This document shows positions 24,756 to 33,687 of a stretch of DNA of 64,000 bases, piece after piece (within the stretch, counting starts at the first letter, position 1; the number at the start of each line of letters is the position of its first letter). Origin of the DNA: Hydrogenovibrio sp. SC-1 (GTDB lineage: Bacteria; Pseudomonadota; Gammaproteobacteria; Thiomicrospirales; Thiomicrospiraceae); the NCBI RefSeq assembly GCF_002848135.1, contig NZ_PKGB01000003.1:1-64000 (forward strand), in the 5' to 3' direction. The position numbers and the translations under genes are program-made. Under the pieces are notes generated by a model. The model was given only the letters and a program-made list of their open reading frames with translations. It searched no databases and had not been told where the DNA came from.

Positions 24756-27038
24756 CTAGAGTTTGCAAGCCCCGCCAGCACAGCCATCATCTTCATGAGA
24801 GTCATCTGCACCGTCTCGAGTGTTGTGGTAATACAGTGTCTTAAGCCCCATTTTGTAAGCATACAGTAAATCTTGAAGGATGAGTTTAATGGGAACGCGT
24901 CCTTCATTGAACCGGGCTGGATCATAGTTGGTATTTGCTGAAATGGCTTGGTCAACAAATTTCTGCATAATACCTACCAATTGTAAATAGCCTTTGTTGT
25001 CAGGAATTTGCCATAGAAGTTCATACTGGTCGCGATACTTCTTAAAGCCTGGCACAACTTGTTTTAAGATGCCGTCTTTTGAGGCTTTAACTGATACATA
25101 ACCACGGGGCGGCTCGATGCCATTGGTGGAGTTGGTGATTTGTGAGGAAGTTTCACAAGGCATTAGGGCTGTTAAAGTGGAGTTGCGTAAACCATGGGTT
25201 TGAATCTCAGTACGTAAGGCTTCCCAGTCGTAATGAAGTGGCTCGCTACAAAATTCATCCAGTTCCTTTTTGTAGGTGTCAATCGGCAAAATACCTTGAG
25301 CATACTTGGTCTCACTAAATTGTGGACAGGGACCAAATTCTTTGGCAAGGTTTGAAGATGCTTTGAGTAAGTAATACTGGATGGCTTCGAACGCTTTGTG
25401 TATGGTGTTGTTAGCAGTTCCATCAGAATATTTAACATGATTTTTGGCGAGATAGTATGCGAGGTTGGTGACACCAATTCCCAAGGTTCTTCGGCCCATG
25501 CTTGCACGCTTGGCGGCTTCGACTGGATAGTCCTGATAGTCAAGTAAACTGTCTAACGCTCTAACGATCAAGTCTGCAAGATCCTCAAGTTCGTTGAGGT
25601 CTTTTAAAGCCCCCAAATTAAAGGCTGATAAGGTGCAAAGTGCAATTTCGCCATTTGGATCTTCGACCGATTCAAGTGATTGCGTTGGTAGTGTGATCTC
25701 TAAGCATAAGTTAGATTGGTGGATGGGGGCCTGTTTTGGATCAAATGCACTGTGGGTGTTGGAGTGGTCAACGTTTTGAATATAAATTCGACCCGTTTGA
25801 GCCCTTTCCTGTGCCACTTGGGTAAATAGCTCGACCGCTTTGATTTTCTTTTGGCGAATGCTGGAATCAGCTTCGTAAATTTTATAAAGCCGCTCGAATT
25901 CATCCTGGTCCTCAAAAAACGCATCATAGAGTCCGGGGACGTCTGAAGGGCTAAATAGCGTGATATCTCCGCCCTCAATCATGCGTTGATACATAAGTTT
26001 GTTGATTTGAACGCCATAATCTAGGTGGCGTGCACGGTTTTCTTCAACTCCCCTGTTGTTTTTTAGAACCACAAGAGATTCAACTTCCAAATGCCATATT
26101 GGGTAAAACAAGGTTGCTGCACCGCCACGAACCCCGCCCTGGGAGCAGGATTTGACAGCTGTTTGAAAGTGTTTAATAAACGGTATCATGCCAGTATGAT
26201 AAGCTTCACCGCCGCGTATTTCTGAACCTAGCGCCCTAATGCGCCCAACATTGACACCAATCCCCGCACGTTGCGAGACATATTTAACAATAGAAGAAGC
26301 AGTCGCATTAATGGAATCTAAAGAATCGCCACACTCAATTAAGACGCAAGAGCTGAATTGACGTGTAGGCGTTCGAACGCCAGACATAATCGGAGTGGGC
26401 AATGATAATTTGAAGGTTGATGCCGCATCATAAAACCGTTTGACATAATCGAGTCGTGTTTGTCCAGATGTTGCATTATTTGGATAATGTGCAAACAAAC
26501 TCATGGGAATAAGCATATAAATAAATTGTGGGCTCTCAAAGATTTTTCCTGTCACCCTATTTTGTACCAGGTATTTGCCTTCGAGTTGTTTGACGGCAGC
26601 ATAGCTAAAGTTCATATCGCGTTCATGCTGGATGTAATTGTCTAGTTCGTCAATCTCAGCCTTAGTGTAGTCGCTTAGTATTTGGGCGTCATATAGGTTG
26701 CTTCGAACCATTTTATTAATATGCTCGAATAAAGCTGGTGGTGTAAAGCGATCAAAGGCTTTCTTGCGCAAATGAAAGATGGCCAGGCGTGCCGCAAGGT
26801 GTTGGTAGTCTGGCGCGCTTTCTGAAATAAGGTCAGCGGCTGACTTGATAATGGTTTCATGAATGTCGGCCGTTTTCATGCCGTCATAAAATTGTATATG
26901 AGACTTCAGTTCTACTTCAGATACAGAGACATTTTCTAACCCCTCCGCAGCCCAGGTGATGACACGATGGATTTTTTCTAAATCAAGCGGTTCGGTTTTG
27001 CCATTTCGCTTGGCAATATTCATGGTTTCAGTTGACAT
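24756..27038 (-). CDS. nrdA: class Ia ribonucleotide reductase large subunit
   Basis: Reduces ribonucleoside diphosphates to deoxyribonucleotides with the radical from NrdB. 760 residues against 761 in E. coli. The N-terminal ATP-cone (MNIAKRNGKTEPLDLEKIHRVI) allows dATP inhibition. Active-site cysteines are in FSSCVLIECGDS (C231), NLCLEITLPT and ALCTLSAFNLG. The radical-transfer tyrosine pair is in LKTLYYHNTRDGAD, and the redox-relay cysteines are in the C-terminal GCAGGACKL. nrdB is not adjacent. Two NrdR-like boxes 31 bp apart lie upstream. Confidence 0.98.
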   Translation of the reverse strand: MSTETMNIAKRNGKTEPLDLEKIHRVITWAAEGLENVSVSEVELKSHIQFYDGMKTADIHETIIKSAADLISESAPDYQHLAARLAIFHLRKKAFDRFTPPALFEHINKMVRSNLYDAQILSDYTKAEIDELDNYIQHERDMNFSYAAVKQLEGKYLVQNRVTGKIFESPQFIYMLIPMSLFAHYPNNATSGQTRLDYVKRFYDAASTFKLSLPTPIMSGVRTPTRQFSSCVLIECGDSLDSINATASSIVKYVSQRAGIGVNVGRIRALGSEIRGGEAYHTGMIPFIKHFQTAVKSCSQGGVRGGAATLFYPIWHLEVESLVVLKNNRGVEENRARHLDYGVQINKLMYQRMIEGGDITLFSPSDVPGLYDAFFEDQDEFERLYKIYEADSSIRQKKIKAVELFTQVAQERAQTGRIYIQNVDHSNTHSAFDPKQAPIHQSNLCLEITLPTQSLESVEDPNGEIALCTLSAFNLGALKDLNELEDLADLIVRALDSLLDYQDYPVEAAKRASMGRRTLGIGVTNLAYYLAKNHVKYSDGTANNTIHKAFEAIQYYLLKASSNLAKEFGPCPQFSETKYAQGILPIDTYKKELDEFCSEPLHYDWEALRTEIQTHGLRNSTLTALMPCETSSQITNSTNGIEPPRGYVSVKASKDGILKQVVPGFKKYRDQYELLWQIPDNKGYLQLVGIMQKFVDQAISANTNYDPARFNEGRVPIKLILQDLLYAYKMGLKTLYYHNTRDGADDSHEDDGCAGGACKL

Positions 27039-27133
27039 AGGCCGTTATCTTTAATGTTTTCAGTTGGTTAAAAAAGACTTATAGAGAAAGCCTTGAAATT
27101 TGACTGTTAACCCTTGGGGGTTGAAGTGCTTAA

Positions 27134-27189
27134 ACTACCATATGTAGTAAAATTGTTTGTTCGATTTACTAAATGTGGGATTTATTATA
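27134..27189 (-). promoter_or_regulatory. paired NrdR-like boxes and -10 element of nrdA
   Basis: Box 1 (27134-27148) is the dyad ACTAC-CATAT-GTAGT. Box 2 (27165-27179) reads TTTACTAAATGTGG and on the minus strand aligns with box 1 at 9 of 14 positions. Their starts are 31 bp apart, the three-turn spacing known for NrdR boxes. A minus-strand TATAAT at 27184-27189 lies just upstream of box 2, so bound NrdR would block the promoter. The rest of the 27039-27521 gap belongs to the porin upstream region. Confidence 0.55.
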
Positions 27190-27419
27190 GGGGGAAGTTT
27201 GTAAAAATCATAGCTTATTAATCATTAAAAATTCTAGTTTGAGTGGTAAGAAAATTTGATAGCCAAGTCTATTGCCCAATTGAAGGGTGTTGACGCTACA
27301 CAGCTCAGAATTAATATGACAAAAAAATGTCAAACAACTTGGGTGTATGAAATTTATATGACAAAGGTGTTGTATAAATGCAACGGAAAAGAATTTTGTT
27401 GTAAATAAAGTGAAAAGAC

Positions 27420-27448
27420 TTGCTACCCATTAACAAAGTTTATATAGT
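27420..27448 (+). promoter_or_regulatory. promoter of the porin gene
   Basis: TTGCTA (27420-27425) and TATAGT (27443-27448) are separated by 17 bp, with a leader of about 67 nt before the porin start. Farther upstream a short dyad TGACA-N6-TGTCA (27317-27332) and a second TATGACA (27357-27363) may be activator sites. Confidence 0.55.
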
Positions 27449-27521
27449 GTCATTCAAGTTCACAATTTAAGTGAACACTTAATTAAGTAAAATATTACTG
27501 ATTACAAATAGGAAGAAGACT

Positions 27522-28517
27522 ATGAAAAAGAATATGATTGCGCTAGCTATCGCTTCTGCTGTTGCAGCTCCTGCTGCTTTTGCTGATGCTCCAACTGTTT
27601 ATGGTAAAGTAAACTCTGCTATTCAAAGTAATGCTAAAGGTGCTGATACGGGTTTAACTGTTGACAGTGTTGCATCACGTGTTGGTGTTAAAGGTGCTGC
27701 AGATTTAACTCCTGGTTTAAAAGCGGTTTATAAATATGAATTTGAAGTTCAAATGGATGCTAGTAGCACTTTAAAAAATCGTAACCAATACTTGGGTCTA
27801 GCAGGTGGTTTCGGTACCGTTTTAATGGGTCGTCATGATACGCCTGTTAAGATGTCGCAAGCTTCAGATTTATTCAATGATGGTGTTTTTGATAACAATG
27901 CCATGACCAGCGTTATGGCGCATGGTGAAGATCGTCTTTCAAATGTTTTAGCCTATGTTTCTCCTGATTTAGGTGGGGTTAAAATCATCGGTGCTTTTGT
28001 TCCTGATGAAGGTGCGACTGGTGCTGCCAAAGATTCTTCTTTAACTGACACGACTTCATTTGCAGCGATCTATGGTTCAAAGAAAAAAGGGCTTTTCCTA
28101 TCAGCAGGTGTGAATTCCTTCGGTGAGTTAAAGGATGCTGCAGGTGTTGTAACTCGTGCTTCTGCAACCTTTACACGTGTTTCAGCACAATATAGTGTTG
28201 CTGGATTGGTTGCTAACGCTATGTACCAAACATATGATGGCGCTGGTAAAGAAGGCTCAAACATTACCGCTAACGTTGGTTATCACATGGGTCAATTCAT
28301 GCCTAAGATTAAATATGCAACCAACTCAGAAGATAAAAATTCTGGCAACACAGGTTCTGTAGTTGTAGTCGGTATGGATTACAAGTTAGGCAAGAAAACC
28401 ACTGCTTATGTTGATTTCGGTAGTTTTGATAAAGAAATGGGTGCGAATAGTAAAGTTGGTAGCGGTACAGCTGACAGCATTACCAAATACTCAATTGGTT
28501 TAATCCATAAGTTTTAA
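27522..28517 (+). CDS. general porin (Gram-negative porin family)
   Basis: 331-residue trimeric outer-membrane porin. The signal peptide (1-21) ends AFA before DAPTVYGKVNSAIQ. Typical porin segments are VASRVGVKGAADLTPGLKAVYKYEFEVQ, NQYLGLAGGFGTVLMGRHDTPVK and the C-terminal strand YSIGLIHKF ending in Phe. The codon choice is notably uniform, which suggests high expression. It has a good promoter and a strong terminator and stands alone. Confidence 0.92.
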   Translation: MKKNMIALAIASAVAAPAAFADAPTVYGKVNSAIQSNAKGADTGLTVDSVASRVGVKGAADLTPGLKAVYKYEFEVQMDASSTLKNRNQYLGLAGGFGTVLMGRHDTPVKMSQASDLFNDGVFDNNAMTSVMAHGEDRLSNVLAYVSPDLGGVKIIGAFVPDEGATGAAKDSSLTDTTSFAAIYGSKKKGLFLSAGVNSFGELKDAAGVVTRASATFTRVSAQYSVAGLVANAMYQTYDGAGKEGSNITANVGYHMGQFMPKIKYATNSEDKNSGNTGSVVVVGMDYKLGKKTTAYVDFGSFDKEMGANSKVGSGTADSITKYSIGLIHKF

Positions 28518-28550
28518 TATAATACTTGCTTAGGCGAGTTTAAAACTGAA

Positions 28551-28577
28551 AAACCCCGCTATGCGGGGTTTTTTTTT
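28551..28577 (+). terminator. terminator of the porin gene
   Basis: AAACCCCGC-TAT-GCGGGGTTT followed by a run of T, 34 nt after the stop. Confidence 0.93.
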
Positions 28578-28696
28578 GAGTTGAAAAATCTGAGACGTTT
28601 ATTTGGTAGGGTAATTTCTTTGTTAAGACTTGGTTAAGCTTGCCGCGTTATTCTAATGATGCAGAACAGTCTTTATACGAATGAGAGGGGTGAACG

Positions 28697-29686
28697 TTGT
28701 TAATGAACAGGAAAACGTGGTTGGGTGCAATCTTGGTAGGAATGCTTGCAGGCTGCGGCGGAGGCGGTGGCTCTGCGCCGACCGTGCAAATGACGGGTGT
28801 CGTGGTTGATTGGTATATTCAAGATGCATTGATTTTTGCTGACTTGAATGATGACGGTGTTTATCAACCTGAAACGGAGCCTTCAACGCGAAGTGGTTCT
28901 GGTGGTGGCTATCAATTGCATGTTACCTCAGATCGGCCCTATTACTTGATTTCAAAAGGTGGCATCGATACTTCAACTTCTCAATATTATGCAGCGACAT
29001 TGATAGCGGAAGGTCATTATGACAATATTACGCCTGTTACAACCATGGATGCTTTAATTGTCCGCAAGGGCACGCATCCAATGGTCGCAGATTTGATTGT
29101 GCGGCAATTAACGGGAATGGATGATCCGACTGAGCCGGATGATTCGGTGCCTTTGGATGCTAACCCTGCAACTAACAAGCACTTGTTGGCAGGATCCAGA
29201 ATGTTCGCTATGTACAATAATGCCTTGACCGAGGTGCTGTCTCAGGTAGTTAAGCCTTCAGAGGGCTTTACTGAGGCAGAACTTAAAATAAAATTATCCA
29301 GATCGGCTTGGGAGCAACTTGCCAGACGAGTTGCAGAAGAATATACCCCAGGGGTGTTTGCAACCATTAAGCCCTCAACGTTGCAGAAGACAATCCAGTA
29401 TTTGTTAGCCGAATATGGTGTTGAGACCGAGGTTGGTGTAACTGTATTAATGTCAGATGCTTTAGCAGAGACGATTCATGGCTTTGTGAAATCCTCGACA
29501 TCAGAGTTGTCATTATCTACCCATATATTCGGAGACGATGATGAAGGGGATCGTGTTTATATGGGTGATGTTCAGGATGCCCAAGATCAAACCATAGCTT
29601 TGATCATTCAAAATGCATCTGTCACGGGATTAGTTCCGACGATTCGTATAGAGGGTGATGATGATAAAGATGAATATGAGCACTAA
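28697..29686 (+). CDS. lipoprotein, first of two tandem paralogues
   Basis: 329-residue predicted lipoprotein with lipobox LAGC (C20) and a Gly-rich linker. Residues about 33-110 resemble a small beta-domain with a calcium-loop-like DLNDDGVYQPE (MTGVVVDWYIQDALIFADLN). The rest is mostly helical (DANPATNKHLLAGSRMFAMYNNALTEVLSQVVKPS). The tail is acidic (EGDDDKDEYEH). I do not recognise a function. TTG 28697 lies 6 nt after GAGGGG; ATG 28703 is the alternative. The next gene is a clear paralogue. Confidence 0.75.
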   Translation: MLMNRKTWLGAILVGMLAGCGGGGGSAPTVQMTGVVVDWYIQDALIFADLNDDGVYQPETEPSTRSGSGGGYQLHVTSDRPYYLISKGGIDTSTSQYYAATLIAEGHYDNITPVTTMDALIVRKGTHPMVADLIVRQLTGMDDPTEPDDSVPLDANPATNKHLLAGSRMFAMYNNALTEVLSQVVKPSEGFTEAELKIKLSRSAWEQLARRVAEEYTPGVFATIKPSTLQKTIQYLLAEYGVETEVGVTVLMSDALAETIHGFVKSSTSELSLSTHIFGDDDEGDRVYMGDVQDAQDQTIALIIQNASVTGLVPTIRIEGDDDKDEYEH

Positions 29687-29784
29687 AGTGAGTGCTTTAT
29701 ATTTTGAAAGGATCATGGAGTAGAGTGTTTTTTGTAGCGGGCTTATTTAGACGGATTGGGCAAAACAAAGAAGGTGTAGTCGAT

Positions 29785-30861
29785 ATGATGAAAAAAGTAA
29801 TGATTGTTTCAATTCTAGGTGCTTTAGCAGGGTGTGGCGGCGGCTCTTCTTCTGCCCCAGCAACTGATGGTGGAACAACGACGCCTACCAAGACTGTACA
29901 ATTAAGTGGTGCAGTGGTTGATTGGTATATTACTGATGCCTTTGTATTTGCGGATTTGAATAAAAATGGAGTTCATGAAGTGGATGAGCCGTCTGTTCGA
30001 ACAGATGCAACTGGTTTTTATGATTTGAACCAAAGTGGGATTACCGAGACAGACTATGATTTGGTTGCAAAAGGTGGGGTCGATAAAGCAACTGGTCAGT
30101 ACTATGCCGCAACCCTTTTGGCTGAGAGTACTTATAAGAATATTACTCCTTTGACGACTTTGGATGTTCTGTTAATTCGTAATCATGGTTATAGTGCTGC
30201 TGAAGCTGACTTGATTGTGCAAAAATTGGTTGGTATGGAAGATCGTGAAGACGTCACTTCGTTAGATGCTAACCCGGCCACCAATAAATACTTGTTATCA
30301 GGTGCCAGGATGTTGGCCATGTATAACAATGTGTTAACAGAAGTGATGTCTCAGATTGTCAAGCCATCTGATACGACTGTATATTCGCAAGATGATATCA
30401 ATATTAAAATTTCGCGTGATGCCTGGGATCAAATGGCGGCTCAGGTGGACTATGAGTATCAGCAGGAATTGGCGAAAGAAAATGGTGATAAAAATAAGGT
30501 TGAGCCTCAAATTACCGATGAATCTTTGATGTTTATGGTGAAATTGATGCTTGAAAAATATCAGCAGCAATATAATTTGACTGGTGTGGATTATCAAACG
30601 TTGATGCCGCCCGCCTTGGCAAAACAAATTTATGAGTATGTGGATAAGGTCACGGATGATGATTTTGTGTTAAGTGGCCATGCATTTGGGGATGATGAAG
30701 AAGCGGATGATACTTATATGTCAACCGTCCAGACTACGCAGGATGATACAGTTGTAAAATATGTTCAGCAGTATTCTGTTACAGGCACTGTCCCTGAAGT
30801 AAAAATCAAAGGAGATGATGATGAAGAAAAATATGGAGATGATGAGCATCATCACGATTAA
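29785..30861 (+). CDS. lipoprotein, second of two tandem paralogues
   Basis: 358-residue predicted lipoprotein with lipobox LAGC (C17). It shares long stretches with the preceding protein: VVDWYITDAFVFADLN, KGGVDKATGQYYAATLLAE, NITPLTTLDVLLIR, DANPATNKYLLSGARMLAMYNNVLTEVMSQIVKPS and the HAFGDDEEADDTYM region. The loop DLNKNGVHEVDE is calcium-site-like. The C-terminus is acidic and His-rich (GDDEHHHD). Function unknown. ATG 29785 follows AAGAAGG and gives a normal signal peptide; the reading frame is open farther upstream without a plausible signal. Confidence 0.75.
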   Translation: MMKKVMIVSILGALAGCGGGSSSAPATDGGTTTPTKTVQLSGAVVDWYITDAFVFADLNKNGVHEVDEPSVRTDATGFYDLNQSGITETDYDLVAKGGVDKATGQYYAATLLAESTYKNITPLTTLDVLLIRNHGYSAAEADLIVQKLVGMEDREDVTSLDANPATNKYLLSGARMLAMYNNVLTEVMSQIVKPSDTTVYSQDDINIKISRDAWDQMAAQVDYEYQQELAKENGDKNKVEPQITDESLMFMVKLMLEKYQQQYNLTGVDYQTLMPPALAKQIYEYVDKVTDDDFVLSGHAFGDDEEADDTYMSTVQTTQDDTVVKYVQQYSVTGTVPEVKIKGDDDEEKYGDDEHHHD

Positions 30862-31033
30862 AATTTGGTGCACTGTAGTTTAAAATGGTGCATTAGTTTT
30901 TTCTATAGCAAGTTTGTTTTTGGTTTTTTTTGATTAACTTATTGATTTATATATTGTTTAAATTTTATGGCATGGAAATCTCTATAGGCATAGCGAGTTT
31001 TAAATTAATAGACACTAAATTTGGAGATCCAAA

Positions 31034-31699
31034 ATGAAAAAAACTAATTCTATCAAAAAACTACTTGCTTCTATGGCAATTGTTTCTTCAGCCGCTTTAA
31101 CTTTTGCGCCAGCTACGACACATGCCGGTGAAGTTTCTTATAATGCCGCGGTTTCTAATATGTACTTGTGGCGTGGACAAAACATTAGTAGTCCATCCCC
31201 AGCTGTTTTTGGTGGTATTGATTATGCTGCGGATTCAGGGTTCTATGTTGGTACTTGGACCTCTTCAGAAGGTGCTGCAGGTAGTACTGAGTTTGACTTG
31301 TATGGTGGTTTTGCTGGTGGAATGGGTGATTTTGGTTATGACATTGGTTATGCTGCTTATTTGTATCCAGATGTTAACGGTAAAGAATTCGTAAACTCGG
31401 ATGCCAGTTTTTTAAGTGAATATATCGTTGGTTTATCTTTCAAAGATTTATCAGCAACCTTCTTCTTGTATACTGAAGAAGTGTCCGATATGTATACTTC
31501 TATTGATTACAGTGTTGGTAAGTTTGGTCTTCACGCTGGTATGTACAAATTTAAAGCGTCTGGCAGCGACTATACCGACTTCAATGTGAGTTATGCAGCA
31601 ACAGATAGCTTGTCATTTACCTTGAGTAAAGCGCAAGGTGATGGTGTGAAGGGTGCTGAAAACCCTATGATTCAAGTTACCTATGCTCTACCTATCTAA
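31034..31699 (+). CDS. TorF-family putative porin
   Basis: 221-residue outer-membrane beta-barrel of the TorF (TIGR02001) type. The signal peptide (about 1-31) ends THAG. The family signature at the mature N-terminus is VSYNAAVSNMYLWRGQNIS, with the WRG motif, followed by amphipathic strands (GFYVGTWTSSEG, FGYDIGYAAYLYP, DFNVSYAATDSLSFTLSKAQ). It is monocistronic with a strong terminator. The 170 nt upstream, after the lipoprotein gene, is AT-rich and without recognised sites. Confidence 0.85.
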   Translation: MKKTNSIKKLLASMAIVSSAALTFAPATTHAGEVSYNAAVSNMYLWRGQNISSPSPAVFGGIDYAADSGFYVGTWTSSEGAAGSTEFDLYGGFAGGMGDFGYDIGYAAYLYPDVNGKEFVNSDASFLSEYIVGLSFKDLSATFFLYTEEVSDMYTSIDYSVGKFGLHAGMYKFKASGSDYTDFNVSYAATDSLSFTLSKAQGDGVKGAENPMIQVTYALPI

Positions 31700-31752
31700 A
31701 TAGAGCAGTAACGTAAGCTAATACTTTTTCTTATTTTCTTTCCTCAAATATT

Positions 31753-31778
31753 AACGGGCCTTGCGCCCGTTTTTTTTT
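31753..31778 (+). terminator. terminator of the TorF-family gene
   Basis: AACGGGC-CTTGC-GCCCGTT followed by a run of nine T, 53 nt after the stop. Confidence 0.92.
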
Positions 31779-31879
31779 GTCTAGTGTTTAGGTGGTTAAT
31801 TTTTATAGGATTTAGGATGCCTTTAATCTGAGGTGCTTTGGCGTATAATCTAAGAATGATTTTAGAAAGGGCTTAACAC

Positions 31880-32827
31880 GTGCATAAGCAACAATCTGGT
31901 TTTATTATGATGGTATTGGTGGTTATTATGGTCATTGGTGCCACTGCTTATTTTGGTGGTTTTGGTGAGAATCTAATGTTTCATCAGAAAGCCAAACTGG
32001 CCGAACGTGATATTGCGAACACCTTGAAAATTAGAGAACAGCTTTTACGTTATGCTATTTTTCAGCCAGAGCTATACGAAAGTGACCCAACAGGCGGAAC
32101 GGGTTATGCACTAAAAACCTTGGATACTATTCCAGCTCCTGGCTATTTACCTTGTGTGGATCTAGATGGAGATGGAGAAGTGTTAGCAGCGGAAACCAGT
32201 TGCGGTAATCCAACCGTATCTGGAGATGACACGACGGGATTTGTGGTGGGTTTTTTACCGACCGATTTTAGAACCCGAAATATTTTCTTTGGCGGGGCTG
32301 TGCCTAAACAGTTTTATTATGTTTTAGATGAACGTTTTGCGAATGGGAATAATTTGTATCACAATGGTTCGACTGGACGATTTGCTCCGCTCAATCCGGA
32401 TACTCTGCCGCAAGGACGTTTGAATTTAAATGGTCGAGAAGGTTATGTTGCTTTAATCATTGCTCCTGGTGAGCCCATTACGATGCAGGATGGGACAGTG
32501 CAGGATCGATCGCAAGCTGGCGATGCCGTAGTTCGAATAGTAGATTATTTAGATAAGCGTTTTGATGACTCTGGAAATGAAATTAATGGCAATGCCGATG
32601 GTGATCGGTTTTTTTTCAGTCAGGCTAAAAATAATTTGGGAATTAATGACACCATTATCGGTATTTCGTTTCAGGAATGGCAAGCTGAAATGCTTAATCG
32701 AGTCTGTTCTCAAAAAGCGCGTTTAGAAGCAATCGACTCGTCTGAGGCTTTTTGGTTTAATGCCTACAATGAAATTGATAATCCAGCCGGTTCCGATTGG
32801 CGTGCCTTTATGGGTGGGTGTCCGTGA
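31880..32827 (+). CDS. minor pilin-like protein without Glu5
   Basis: 315-residue protein with a type IV pilin-like N-terminus: a short basic leader (HKQQSG) and a hydrophobic stretch IMMVLVVIMVIGATAYF. The Glu at mature position 5 is missing, as in PilX- or GspK-like minor pseudopilins. The body has PGYLPCVDLDGDGE, a cysteine plus calcium-loop-like motif that recurs in the next two gene products. Start is GTG 31880, about 9 nt after GAAAGG. Its stop overlaps the next start by one base, so it heads a pseudopilin operon. The role is unknown. Confidence 0.65.
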   Translation: MHKQQSGFIMMVLVVIMVIGATAYFGGFGENLMFHQKAKLAERDIANTLKIREQLLRYAIFQPELYESDPTGGTGYALKTLDTIPAPGYLPCVDLDGDGEVLAAETSCGNPTVSGDDTTGFVVGFLPTDFRTRNIFFGGAVPKQFYYVLDERFANGNNLYHNGSTGRFAPLNPDTLPQGRLNLNGREGYVALIIAPGEPITMQDGTVQDRSQAGDAVVRIVDYLDKRFDDSGNEINGNADGDRFFFSQAKNNLGINDTIIGISFQEWQAEMLNRVCSQKARLEAIDSSEAFWFNAYNEIDNPAGSDWRAFMGGCP

Positions 32828-33687
32828 TGTCTGATAGCAAACAGCAAGGGGTTACGTTGGTAGAAATATCTTTAGCGCTGTTGCTGATTGGTATCTTGAC
32901 CACGGGAGCACTTACGTTAAACGGGGTATTTAGACAGTTAACCAAAGCTGAAGAAACGAAAGAACAAATGGCTCAAATTAAAATGGGGTTGATGAGTTAT
33001 CTTAAGGTGAATCGCTATCTACCCTGTCCAGATACGAACTCCGATGGTTTAGAAGATAGAAGAATCAGTATGGGGGTGTCTGTTTGTCAGTCTCGACAGG
33101 GGACATTGCCCTATCAATCGTTATCGGTCAGTGATAAAGACGCTTGGGGCTCCCCTTTTTATTACAGGGTGAATCCGCGCACTGAGCAAAGCCAACGAAT
33201 AAATGACTTGTGTGAAACCGCAAGCATTTTTGGATATTCAGGTGCTAGAGTTAGACCGGATTCATCAGCTATGTGTGAAAAAAACGGTGTATTTTATTGT
33301 GATAAGTGTGGGGATGTCTGCAGCGGATCATGTGAATACAATACCGATGTCAGGCAAAACGATTCGCCGCCCTATTTTAGTCTTCATACGCCACCCAAGG
33401 GCGCTGAAAATGCGGACGGTTACAAAAACATGTTAGTGCTTAATGAGCAAGGTGCCGAATTTGAGAATGCTATCGTGGTGATGGTGGTTTCTTTTGGCAG
33501 CAATGGAACTCAAACATGGCTTGATTGTGAACAGGCTACGTCAACCGCCAGTCCTGAACGTCAAAATTGTGATAATGACTCGGCGGGGGTCTTTCAAATT
33601 GATACCTCTGATTATTTAGATGACTATCTGGCTTGGATAACCTTGCATGATGTTAAGCAAGCAATGATTGATGTGAGAGGGTTTTAA
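32827..33687 (+). CDS. pseudopilin with N-terminal methylation motif
   Basis: 286-residue prepilin: leader MSDSKQQG, then VTLVEISLALLLIGIL with Glu at mature position 5, so a PilD-type peptidase should cut after the Gly. A helix follows, then NRYLPCPDTNSDGLEDRR and a cysteine-rich part (CDKCGDVCSGSCEYN). The start overlaps the previous stop (TGATG). It is directly followed by a paralogue with the same YLPCPDTN motif. It is much longer than a major pilin, suggesting a minor tip or secretion-related pseudopilin. Confidence 0.75.
   Translation: MSDSKQQGVTLVEISLALLLIGILTTGALTLNGVFRQLTKAEETKEQMAQIKMGLMSYLKVNRYLPCPDTNSDGLEDRRISMGVSVCQSRQGTLPYQSLSVSDKDAWGSPFYYRVNPRTEQSQRINDLCETASIFGYSGARVRPDSSAMCEKNGVFYCDKCGDVCSGSCEYNTDVRQNDSPPYFSLHTPPKGAENADGYKNMLVLNEQGAEFENAIVVMVVSFGSNGTQTWLDCEQATSTASPERQNCDNDSAGVFQIDTSDYLDDYLAWITLHDVKQAMIDVRGF

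Noticed and set aside
27317-27332. TGACA-N6-TGTCA dyad upstream of the porin as a CRP/FNR-type site
   Set aside because: The half-sites do not match CRP (TGTGA) or FNR (TTGAT), and the distance to the promoter is over 80 bp. Kept only as a remark.
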